56,129 bases of DNA, from assembly GCF_018918265.1 (NCBI RefSeq), contig NZ_JAHLQC010000023.1, forward strand, positions 1 through 56,129, given 5' to 3'. The translations under genes were made by a program, and so were the position numbers. Origin of the DNA: Falcatimonas sp. MSJ-15 (GTDB taxonomy: Bacteria > Bacillota > Clostridia > Lachnospirales > Lachnospiraceae). Positions within the stretch are counted from its first letter, which is position 1. Each line of letters begins with the position of its first letter. A model generated the notes under the pieces. It had not been told where the DNA came from and searched no databases. It was given only the letters and a program-made list of their open reading frames with translations. Below, piece after piece: positions 34,309 to 41,507 of the stretch.

Positions 34309-34995
34309 TTATAACTCTTTGATTTCTCCATTTTCAAAATAGTAAATATTCTCTCTTTTATATCCATATTTTGAACCTTGAACACTTATATGTGGCTCAA
34401 AAGTAAAATAATGAACCTCGCCAAGGCAAATTTGATTGCCCTTTTCTATATAGATTCTATCATTTTTCTGCCGAACAATTGAATGCCCCAAGTTTCCCAT
34501 GAAATCAAGATTTATATACCCTTTTTCTTCTATGATACCATTTATATGATAATATAGCTCCTCGAAGGTAGTTTCCGGTGCAACAAATTTGCACATCTCC
34601 TCATGCAAATATTCTTCCATCAACAATCCTTTTTTCCATTCATCATTAGTCACATTATCAGTTTCGACAACCTTTCCATTTTCAATAATAATGGTTCTTG
34701 CATAATCGCCCCATGTATCCTCATTTTGTGGACTCAAGTCGATTGTAATAATGTCATTTTCTGCAATAACTCTTTCACTTGTAGTATATTCTTTCCCTGA
34801 AACGGATAATGTGGTTTCATCCCCAGCAAAAACAAAAGCCCCCACATCCCAATACCAAAAAGAATCAGCTCCCAATTCCATCATTTTTGTTTCACACAAA
34901 TGTCTTACCTCAAGCAATGTCATGCCGGGCTGTATATTATCTTTAATGAACTCGATTGTCTTTTTCGCTATATTCTGTACCTCGGTATATTGCAT
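34309..34995 (-). CDS. M24-family metallopeptidase (Xaa-Pro aminopeptidase-like), cargo
   Basis: This 228-aa pita-bread-fold protein retains five metal ligands by position: Asp in IITIDLSPQNEDTWGDYART (both Asp), His in GNLGHSIV, and Glu in YFTFEPHI and YKRENIYYFE. The family removes N-terminal residues or cuts Xaa-Pro peptides; some members are not peptidases. The start at 34995 follows GGAGGGTGTT. The gene is AT-richer than the conjugation genes on both sides and is bounded by terminators at 35270-35301 and 34206-34240, which marks it as inserted cargo with its own expression. Confidence 0.88.
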   Translation of the reverse strand: MQYTEVQNIAKKTIEFIKDNIQPGMTLLEVRHLCETKMMELGADSFWYWDVGAFVFAGDETTLSVSGKEYTTSERVIAENDIITIDLSPQNEDTWGDYARTIIIENGKVVETDNVTNDEWKKGLLMEEYLHEEMCKFVAPETTFEELYYHINGIIEEKGYINLDFMGNLGHSIVRQKNDRIYIEKGNQICLGEVHYFTFEPHISVQGSKYGYKRENIYYFENGEIKEL

Positions 34996-35035
34996 AACAC
35001 CCTCCACAAAATTCAAATTTTCTTTTCCCTAATAA

Positions 35036-35190
35036 TTACAAATATTCCTTGGAAATTGCTTCCACACCATACATTTCCATAAATGCATCCAGGTCCGCTG
35101 CATCCCCAATCAACATATTCTCGTCAAAGTGTACGATAAGCATATCTTAAAATCCAGCCACATGTTCTCCGGTACAAATGATACATTTTA
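35036..35190 (-). pseudogene. Degraded small CxxC protein remnant
   Basis: Read on the minus strand, KCIICTGEHVAGF ends in TAA (35190-35149) and is followed within a few bases by MLIVHFDENMLIGDAADLDA and a further 15 residues, ending at 35036. Together they resemble small ICE proteins with a CxxC-GE-VAGF start and a ML(I)xxx..DL.AF tail, broken by a frameshift or stop. The similarity is from memory and weak. The remaining gap 35191-35334 holds the VirB4 terminator and no gene. Confidence 0.35.
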
Positions 35191-35269
35191 GAACTGCTTC
35201 CTTATTTATTTTTCATATCGAATCTTATATGCTTTCTTCTTAAAAATAGGGAATATCTAATTTATTATC

Positions 35270-35301
35270 ATCAAGGTCGGACATTCATCCGACCTCTTGA
35301 T
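35270..35301 (-). terminator. Terminator after the VirB4 gene
   Basis: ATCAAGGTCGGA pairs with TCCGACCTCTTGAT across ACATTC-like loop bases, one small bulge. It lies 34 bases past the VirB4 stop and separates the conjugation genes from the M24 cargo gene. Confidence 0.75.
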
Positions 35302-35334
35302 TATACTATAGATTCTATAAAAATTCATCTGTTA

Positions 35335-37710
35335 TCACTGCAGCATTGCTTCTTTTTTCTTCTGTTCCGCAATCTTCTCATGAATGTTGGTATTATACAG
35401 CCTGTACAAATCCGTATCCTTGCTGATCTGATTATCAAAGGGAATTACTACCGAACCACACTTAATAAGTCCCATTCCAGAGGCGGTATTAGTTACGAAC
35501 CGAAGCTGTGCCTCTGATACCCCGATAACCTCCGCCATCTTTGAACTATCTGTATTTGCCTGCTTCAAGAGTGCCACAAACTCAGAGTTTGCAAGCATTG
35601 TGGTTGCTGTGTAATTCTGCAACAGATCGACAACATTCTGCGTGATACCGGTACAAAGACCTCCCTGCTTTCTTACCTTCTTCCAGAGCTGCTGCAAGTA
35701 TTTTGCAGAATACTCGGAATTAAGCAGAACATGGAACTCATCAATATAGAGCCATGTTGCCTTGCCTCTCTTGCCATTCTCAACAATCCTGTTCTGAATG
35801 GATTCCATCATAACAAGCATTGTGATAGGACTAAGTTCTGTACCCAAGTCCCTGATGCCATATACTGTAAATCTGTTATCCACATCCACATTTGTCTGGT
35901 GATTGAAGATGTTAAGCGAACCATTTACGAAAAGCTCTAGTGACAGTGCAATGTCCTTTGCCTCGTCCTCCGGCTGCGCCATAAGGATATCGTAAAAGTC
36001 ACTCATTACAGGGATATACTTCTCTTTGCTTCTTGCAATGTCGATATACAGCTTTCTCACGCAGCGGTCAATGATTGACTTCTGTCTTGAATTTAAGCTG
36101 TCTCCGATACACTGCTCACAAAGACCAAGCATAAACTCGCCTTTTTCTCTTACCATTCCCTTGGAATCATTCGGATCAAGGCTCCATACATCCATCTCCA
36201 GCGGATTCACATAGTTATCCGTGTAAGTGGACATATTTACCACTGTTCCACCATAAGTCTCAGCAATATCAAAGTATTCGTTCATTGGATCTATGACGAT
36301 TATCTCATCATCTCCCGACAAGAATACGCTGCCCATTTCCATCTTACAGAAGAAGGATTTACCGGAACCCGGCACTCCGAAAACGAAGCCATTTCCGTTT
36401 ATCAGCTTCTTTCTGTTACCGATATTCACATTCTTGCTGATCTGATTGATACCATAATAGTTGCCTGTGCTGTCATTAAGCTCCTGCACATTGAATGGCA
36501 TAAGTACCGCAAGTGACTGAGTAAGAAGGGTACGCATTGTCTCCACCTGTCTTACACCAATCGGAAGTGCTGTGTTGAGAGCTTCCCTCTGCTTTAAGTA
36601 GTGTGTATCAATCGTACAGCTGTTACGCTTTCCGATAGTCTCCACTGTCTCACAGACGCTATCAAGCTCTTTTTTGCTCTCTGCCATAAGAATAATAGTA
36701 ACTCCCACGAAGAAAAGGCACTGGTCATTCTCACGAACATCATCCATGATTTCCTCAATCTCCTTTTTCTCCGTTCTCTTGGCATATGAAATTTCCGTAG
36801 AAAAGTCGTTATTCTTATTACGGACTCTCTGCTGCTTAATGATATCCGACTCAATACCAAGGTATTTCTTCTGAAGCACCTTTGTAGTCAAATCCTTAGG
36901 AACAGGCACCACATCAATGCTCGTGATGGAATGAACCGGAAGGGAAGTAATCTCATTGATAAATCTGTCTGACAAACTGCTCGGATACTTTTTGATAAAA
37001 AGTGCCTTGCAGAATTTACTCTCATCCTCAAAATGGTCCGGGAAATATTTCACCATCCCATTGCACAGATCATTTCTAAAATCTGCTCCGACCTTCTTTG
37101 CCTTTTTGATATCAAAATCAAAGCTGCCCTCATCTCCAAGATGATAATAATCATAGAGCACTTTCAGTCTCTCATTGCCATTAAGCGGAACAATCTCTGC
37201 CCCAAGCTCAATGAAAGCCTTGTGTATCGTTGCCTCAAGGGTAGCAAACTGTGCCTTTGCCTCCTCGAAGTTCTTTCTCTCAATCGTGATTGTCAGGTAT
37301 CTCTCCTGCTCAATCCCCTGTCTGCCCTCAATAATCTTCTCCTCAATGATGTCATTGTAGATTCTTCTATAATTATTGAAGCCATCGTTTTTCTCAGCAA
37401 TCAGAACCTTGTCACGGAGTTCATCCATGTTTTTGTTCTTATTGTTGATCGTAATCTTATAATTACAGTCCAGCGAATTTAGGAACTTGCAATACCTCTC
37501 GAAAATACCGATCTGCTCATCCTCCGTTGCTGTCGTGTAATTGATGTCCTGAAAGCGGTAGCATTTGGAATACTTATTTTTGCTCACTTCAAAAATGCCG
37601 TTTTCAGCCACCGCCATAATCTCTATGGTTTCCTGAATGGATTTAGGTGTCTTATACAAAGGCTCACTCGCCTTCTTTAATAACTTAAATCCGTCTGTAA
37701 ATAAACCCAT
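35335..37710 (-). CDS. virB4: VirB4/TraE-type conjugation ATPase
   Basis: This 791-aa type IV secretion ATPase has Walker A VFGVPGSGKSFFCKME near residue 450, Walker B ATWLYIDEFHVLL near 665, and the late motif GGLCTGITQNVVDLLQ. It powers assembly of the conjugation channel at the membrane and matches the Tn1549/CTn group in size and motifs. The N-terminal half is the usual partner-binding domain. It follows PrgI in the same direction, as expected. Confidence 0.95.
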   Translation of the reverse strand: MGLFTDGFKLLKKASEPLYKTPKSIQETIEIMAVAENGIFEVSKNKYSKCYRFQDINYTTATEDEQIGIFERYCKFLNSLDCNYKITINNKNKNMDELRDKVLIAEKNDGFNNYRRIYNDIIEEKIIEGRQGIEQERYLTITIERKNFEEAKAQFATLEATIHKAFIELGAEIVPLNGNERLKVLYDYYHLGDEGSFDFDIKKAKKVGADFRNDLCNGMVKYFPDHFEDESKFCKALFIKKYPSSLSDRFINEITSLPVHSITSIDVVPVPKDLTTKVLQKKYLGIESDIIKQQRVRNKNNDFSTEISYAKRTEKKEIEEIMDDVRENDQCLFFVGVTIILMAESKKELDSVCETVETIGKRNSCTIDTHYLKQREALNTALPIGVRQVETMRTLLTQSLAVLMPFNVQELNDSTGNYYGINQISKNVNIGNRKKLINGNGFVFGVPGSGKSFFCKMEMGSVFLSGDDEIIVIDPMNEYFDIAETYGGTVVNMSTYTDNYVNPLEMDVWSLDPNDSKGMVREKGEFMLGLCEQCIGDSLNSRQKSIIDRCVRKLYIDIARSKEKYIPVMSDFYDILMAQPEDEAKDIALSLELFVNGSLNIFNHQTNVDVDNRFTVYGIRDLGTELSPITMLVMMESIQNRIVENGKRGKATWLYIDEFHVLLNSEYSAKYLQQLWKKVRKQGGLCTGITQNVVDLLQNYTATTMLANSEFVALLKQANTDSSKMAEVIGVSEAQLRFVTNTASGMGLIKCGSVVIPFDNQISKDTDLYRLYNTNIHEKIAEQKKKEAMLQ

Positions 37711-37738
37711 GTCTCTAACCTCGCTTTCTTATAATGAA

Positions 37739-37767
37739 AGCCCGCCGGGAACTTCACCCTGCGGGCT
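37739..37767 (-). terminator. GC-rich hairpin between PrgI and VirB4
   Basis: AGCCCGC pairs with GCGGGCT across 15 bases. A second short hairpin GACCTTGCGGTC follows. There is no long T-run, so it may be an mRNA-processing or attenuation structure between two coupled conjugation genes rather than a full stop. Confidence 0.4.
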
Positions 37768-37802
37768 GTGTTCCCGACCTTGCGGTCAGATACTATTCGT
37801 TT

Positions 37803-38315
37803 CTAATGCATTGCCTTATATGCTGCAATGCCTGCTGCTGCCGCCACAATGACTGCGACAAGTCCAAGCAGCATGTTTCTCGTCTTTTTCTTCATTGCTT
37901 CAAACTCCTCCTGCTTCTTTACAGCCGAATCAGCTGTTACAGTCTCCGGTTCAGCCTTTCTGCCTTTCTTCTTTACCTGTTCATTCTGTTCTGCTTCTAA
38001 CTGCTTTATTGCAGGCTCTCCCTCTGTTGATACATAGGTAAGTGTCCTGTTCCCAAACATAAAATGCAGCTTCTTTCCCATATACTCGTAGAAATTCATC
38101 CCGTTAAAGGAATAGAATCCGCCAAGTGCAATCGGTGCCACACAGGGAATTGCCACATAAGCAGAACCCGTAAGACCGATATACTTGTAAAGAAGAAGGA
38201 CGATACCGCCACCGACTACTACGCTTGCAATGGAAAATATAAGCTGCCTTGCAGTAAGTCCCATCGCAACCGATTCCTGATAGCGGTCAATATCCTTGTT
38301 TACTTCGATTACCAT
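37803..38315 (-). CDS. PrgI-family conjugation membrane protein
   Basis: This 170-aa protein has two N-terminal membrane segments (QLIFSIASVVVGGGIVLLLY, YVAIPCVAPIALGGFYSF), the PrgI phrase NKDIDRYQESVAMGLTARQL at the start, and a C-terminal extra membrane helix (LLGLVAVIVAAAAGIAAYKA) after a charged linker. PrgI proteins are VirB3-like parts of Gram-positive conjugation channels and sit next to VirB4. Confidence 0.88.
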   Translation of the reverse strand: MVIEVNKDIDRYQESVAMGLTARQLIFSIASVVVGGGIVLLLYKYIGLTGSAYVAIPCVAPIALGGFYSFNGMNFYEYMGKKLHFMFGNRTLTYVSTEGEPAIKQLEAEQNEQVKKKGRKAEPETVTADSAVKKQEEFEAMKKKTRNMLLGLVAVIVAAAAGIAAYKAMH

Positions 38316-38327
38316 TGTCCCTGCCTC

Positions 38328-38738
38328 CTATCTTGATAAATCCTTTGTCTCCGGCTTTCTTGTCATTCCAATATTCGCCTCATACTTATCCATTCCATCC
38401 GGACACAGTTCTCTAAGCTTATCTACATTGAACAGATAAAGCGGATATTCGCAGAAACCACTCCTTTGCGTGAATCCTGTAAACTCTCCAATGTCATTGT
38501 CTGTAATAAACTTTTCAATATCCGGCATGTCATTCACATTCAGATATCCGCAGTAATTTGGTGCTGCAACCGACAAATTCACAGTCACATCCCCAAAATG
38601 CTCCTCATGTCCATCTTCATTACACATAAGACCAATAAACATTGCCCTGTTATTCATATACTGCTGGATATCAAATGTCACCTGCGTTTCTCCGGTTATG
38701 CTTGAATTATAAGTAACCTGTTTCTTTTCATTATCCAT
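38328..38738 (-). CDS. DUF4313 conjugative element protein
   Basis: This 136-aa protein has the DUF4313 phrases AMFIGLMCNEDGHEEHFGDV TVNLSVAAPNYCGYLNVND and MPDIEKFITDNDIGE. The function is not known; it recurs between TrbL-like and PrgI genes of Tn1549-like ICEs. It is soluble, without membrane segments. Spacing to both neighbours is about 12 bases. Confidence 0.8.
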   Translation of the reverse strand: MDNEKKQVTYNSSITGETQVTFDIQQYMNNRAMFIGLMCNEDGHEEHFGDVTVNLSVAAPNYCGYLNVNDMPDIEKFITDNDIGEFTGFTQRSGFCEYPLYLFNVDKLRELCPDGMDKYEANIGMTRKPETKDLSR

Positions 38739-38750
38739 TTCTGCCTCCTT

Positions 38751-39593
38751 CTATAATCCAAATGCCTTGCTTGTAAGTGTCTGTGCTCCCTTCACACTTC
38801 CAACAGTCATTGCTATCGTAAATGTCATTTCACACAGATAGATAAGTGTCTGTGCCCAGTCAGCGTAACTTCCTGTAAATGCCGGAAGTCCTGCATTGAT
38901 AAATGCATTACATACCACAATTGCAAGTGCCATCGTTACTGCCTCGAATACACACGAAAGAAAATATTTGCAGTAGGTAGCCATTGTATGACTGACCATT
39001 CTGTTTCCTGCCATTGTGGAGCATGCAATCGCACCAAGCGGCACAATAATCAGTATCTTTAAGAACCTGAAATACACTGTGTAAATGATAAAGAATCCAC
39101 AGATAATAATGATGATTGCAAGCAAAGCTGTAAGTATCAGCATTACCAGACTCTCACCAAATCCGAGTCCCTTAATGATGTCTGCCTGTGTACTGTCAAT
39201 GGCAAGCTGCGTCGTTGTCCCGGCAGATATAAGTCCCACCAGATTTCCTATGGAAGTAAAAAACGCTTTCATAATCGTGACATTATTTGCAACAAACCAT
39301 TCTGCAAGTCCCAGTCGGATAAGCATACGAAATATAGACTCAAACCTCATCTCATCTTTTACATCTATGCTTTCCGAGCAGAAACCGATAACAAAGAACA
39401 GCACAACGAGGGAAGAGCCGACCGCTACAAAGACCGGCTCAATACCCTCAATAACTGCCCAAGGACCTCCGCCCTTGAAACTGACCGGTGACTGTCCAAG
39501 CATTGCAAAGACCAGGGATATCTGATTGTTCCAAAACCCAAACACCGCCTCAAGAAGTGCAAGGATCTTGTCTCCAAGCTTAAAAATATCCAT
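38751..39593 (-). CDS. TrbL/VirB6-like conjugation membrane protein
   Basis: This 280-aa polytopic membrane protein has about six hydrophobic segments, including FVAVGSSLVVLFFVIGFC, MLILTALLAIIIIICGFFII and a central loop with NRMVSHTMATYCKYFLSC, which is typical of the CD0411/TrbL-like proteins of clostridial ICEs. It would form the inner-membrane part of the transfer channel. It lies between Maff2 and DUF4313 as in related elements. Confidence 0.85.
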   Translation of the reverse strand: MDIFKLGDKILALLEAVFGFWNNQISLVFAMLGQSPVSFKGGGPWAVIEGIEPVFVAVGSSLVVLFFVIGFCSESIDVKDEMRFESIFRMLIRLGLAEWFVANNVTIMKAFFTSIGNLVGLISAGTTTQLAIDSTQADIIKGLGFGESLVMLILTALLAIIIIICGFFIIYTVYFRFLKILIIVPLGAIACSTMAGNRMVSHTMATYCKYFLSCVFEAVTMALAIVVCNAFINAGLPAFTGSYADWAQTLIYLCEMTFTIAMTVGSVKGAQTLTSKAFGL

Positions 39594-39647
39594 ACTTGTT
39601 ATTCACCTCTTTCCTTTTACTAAAAGGGGAACTCTTTTTCCCCAATC

Positions 39648-40025
39648 TTAGAAGCCTAAGAATGTCAGTACTGTTGAAATACCAGCCATCATGACACCTG
39701 CTACAATTCCTTTCAGTGCAGAGTTCATAGTAGATGAATCCTGCTGCTGATAGGCTTGTGCGAACTCCATGACATTCTTTGCAAGAATGATGACACCAAC
39801 AGCACCAATGACTGCAATGATAAGTGTCTTTAAGTTCTCAAGCGGCTGTGTTACTGCGGAAGTACCTGTACCTGCTGCAAAACAAGTAGTGCTCATAAGC
39901 ATTACTCCCATAAGTGCTCCGGATAATGCCGGAACGAATCTCTTTTTAAAGTGAATGAATCTGCTCTTCATGCCTTTCTCCTCCATCTGATTGTTGTTTG
40001 TCGTAATAATCTGTTCTTTTCTCAT
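39648..40025 (-). CDS. Maff2-family conjugation protein
   Basis: This 125-aa protein (or 107 aa if it starts at 39971) has a basic N-terminus, a signal-like segment ALSGALMGVMLMSTTCFA and the Maff2 core AVTQPLENLKTLIIAVIGAV followed by EFAQAYQQQDSSTMNSALKG. It is VirB2-like in size, with two membrane helices. Both starts have good ribosome-binding sites (AAGGAG, and GGAGG eight bases before the second ATG). Confidence 0.85.
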   Translation of the reverse strand: MRKEQIITTNNNQMEEKGMKSRFIHFKKRFVPALSGALMGVMLMSTTCFAAGTGTSAVTQPLENLKTLIIAVIGAVGVIILAKNVMEFAQAYQQQDSSTMNSALKGIVAGVMMAGISTVLTFLGF

Positions 40026-40292
40026 GTTGTTTGTCTCCTTTTTGATAAAAAAATAAGCCAGCAGGGATAATCCCTAACTGGCTGTTAAAAGTTACTCTAT
40101 ATGATCAGGCAATGCCTGTTGTAATGATTAAATCGGGCTTTTCCCGATATGTTTACCTGTAACCACCTCCTTTCAAGGTGCAAAAAAAGCACCTTAACCA
40201 TATTGGCTAAAGTGCTTGTATTAGTTTGATATTAAATTGTTGTGAGTCAGACAAACTTGAAGTTTCCACTTTCCTGTACTTATGATTTTTCA
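40026..40292 (-). promoter_or_regulatory. Maff2 leader: four hairpins, the last terminator-like
   Basis: In transcript order (minus strand) the gap holds AAGGTGC/GCACCTT (40174-40196) with T7, AGGAGG followed by ATCGGG/CCCGAT (40131-40149), CAGGC/GCCTG (40105-40118), and AGCCAG..AGGGA paired with TCCCT..CTGGCT (40056-40083) ending in TTATTTTTTT just before the Maff2 ribosome-binding site. The first ends the VOC cargo unit. The last would attenuate entry into the TrbL/PrgI/VirB4 genes. A possible leader peptide between them is short and unproven. Confidence 0.55.
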
Positions 40293-40745
40293 TCAAAGCG
40301 GCTGCATCATTTCAAGAATAATGCCATCCGGGTCTCTAAAATAAAAAGCTCGACTTTCCCCAAATCCATCTGCCCTGAAATCAAAATACTGAGGTTCAGA
40401 CAGACATTCTACATGATTTTCGACAAGTGTTTTGTAGACAGAATCAATGTCATCCGTGTAAAAGCACACTTCTGAGATAGATGTCGTAAACAAATCCGAT
40501 TTTACTTTATGGATTTCGCTGTCTACAAACTGAATCAATTCGACTGGCGGTGCTTCAATAGCCTTAGAACCATTCAAATAAGCAACCCTTGCTTTACAAT
40601 TTTCCTTACGGAACATTTTATCTGTTTCTTTGCCCTTCATAAAGATTTCGCCTTGAAACTCAAGTCCAAGAATATCTCTATAGAACGCAATAGAGCGATC
40701 CAAATCAGAAACCGTTAGTCCTACATGATAAATTCTTCCAATCAC
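40293..40745 (-). CDS. VOC-superfamily (glyoxalase/bleomycin resistance-like) protein, cargo
   Basis: This 150-aa protein has two beta-alpha-beta-beta-beta modules: IYHVGLTVSDLDRSIAFYRD at the start, with His as metal ligand, and the second-module phrase FYFRDPDGIILEMMQPL with Glu near the end. The fold covers lyases, dioxygenases and drug-binding proteins, and the substrate cannot be read from the sequence. The start is GTG at 40745, eight bases after AGGAGG. It follows the S51 peptidase gene in a two-gene cargo unit between VirD4 and Maff2. Confidence 0.88.
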   Translation of the reverse strand: MIGRIYHVGLTVSDLDRSIAFYRDILGLEFQGEIFMKGKETDKMFRKENCKARVAYLNGSKAIEAPPVELIQFVDSEIHKVKSDLFTTSISEVCFYTDDIDSVYKTLVENHVECLSEPQYFDFRADGFGESRAFYFRDPDGIILEMMQPL

Positions 40746-40808
40746 CTTTATATCCTCCTAAAAAAATCCGATTTTCTATTCTCTCACAAACAAACTTGAA
40801 TTTTCAAA

Positions 40809-41411
40809 TTAGTCTTTGCAAATAACCTTTGAACCTTCACCATCAATTACAATTCCCTGACGGTTGTTAATTGGGCATAGATTCAAATCCGAAAACTCAG
40901 TCATTATTTTCTCGGTAACTTTCTTAAATGGTGCTGTAAGATAATGCGGAAGAACATAGAAATCAATCAAATCAAGCCCTGCATCATCTTCTTGTGAGTA
41001 GTCCTCCGGCTTTTCATCCATTTGCTCGATATATTGGATGCTTGGAGCGCATATAATCGCACCTGCCGATTCACCAATCATCAGTTTTCCCTTTGCCAAT
41101 TCTTTCTTCAACAGCTCATCCGTTCCCGTTTTACGGAGCTGGTCTATAAGGAAAAAAGAATTTCCGCCGGTAAAATATATCACATCCGCATCTTCAAAAA
41201 CAGACTGTATCGTTGAATAAGCCTCCGTTGAAATATCAATTTCAGTTACGATTGCTCCCAACTTTTTGAATAATTTTCGAGCCGAGCCGACATAACCGGT
41301 GTAGCCTTCACGCAGCGAAGCTGTTGGAATAAATGCGACTTTTTTATTTTCAATTTCTTCCTTTATCAGACTTCCTACACTTGAAAAGTGCGAACATAAA
41401 AACAGTTTCAT
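40809..41411 (-). CDS. Peptidase S51 (dipeptidase E-like), cargo
   Basis: This 200-aa protein has the S51 pattern: nucleophile Ser in MIGESAGAIICAPS, IYFTGGNSFFLIDQLR and a His in FYVLPHYLTAP. The family includes aspartyl dipeptidases and cyanophycinase-like enzymes. The ATG at 41411 follows AAGGAG by seven bases. It is AT-rich compared with VirD4 upstream, and sits between the VirD4 terminator and the VOC gene. Confidence 0.9.
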   Translation of the reverse strand: MKLFLCSHFSSVGSLIKEEIENKKVAFIPTASLREGYTGYVGSARKLFKKLGAIVTEIDISTEAYSTIQSVFEDADVIYFTGGNSFFLIDQLRKTGTDELLKKELAKGKLMIGESAGAIICAPSIQYIEQMDEKPEDYSQEDDAGLDLIDFYVLPHYLTAPFKKVTEKIMTEFSDLNLCPINNRQGIVIDGEGSKVICKD

Positions 41412-41463
41412 CAATATTCTCCTTTATATAAAAATTGCGATTTGTAAAACACATTCTTTTTTA

Positions 41464-41498
41464 CATAGGCACAGTATATCACATTTCCTGTGCCTATG
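41464..41498 (-). terminator. Terminator after the VirD4 gene
   Basis: CATAGGCACAG pairs perfectly with CTGTGCCTATG across a 13-base AT-rich loop. It starts ten bases past the VirD4 stop, separating the mobilisation/coupling genes from the S51-VOC cargo. Confidence 0.75.
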
Positions 41499-41507
41499 CG
41501 ATAACAT

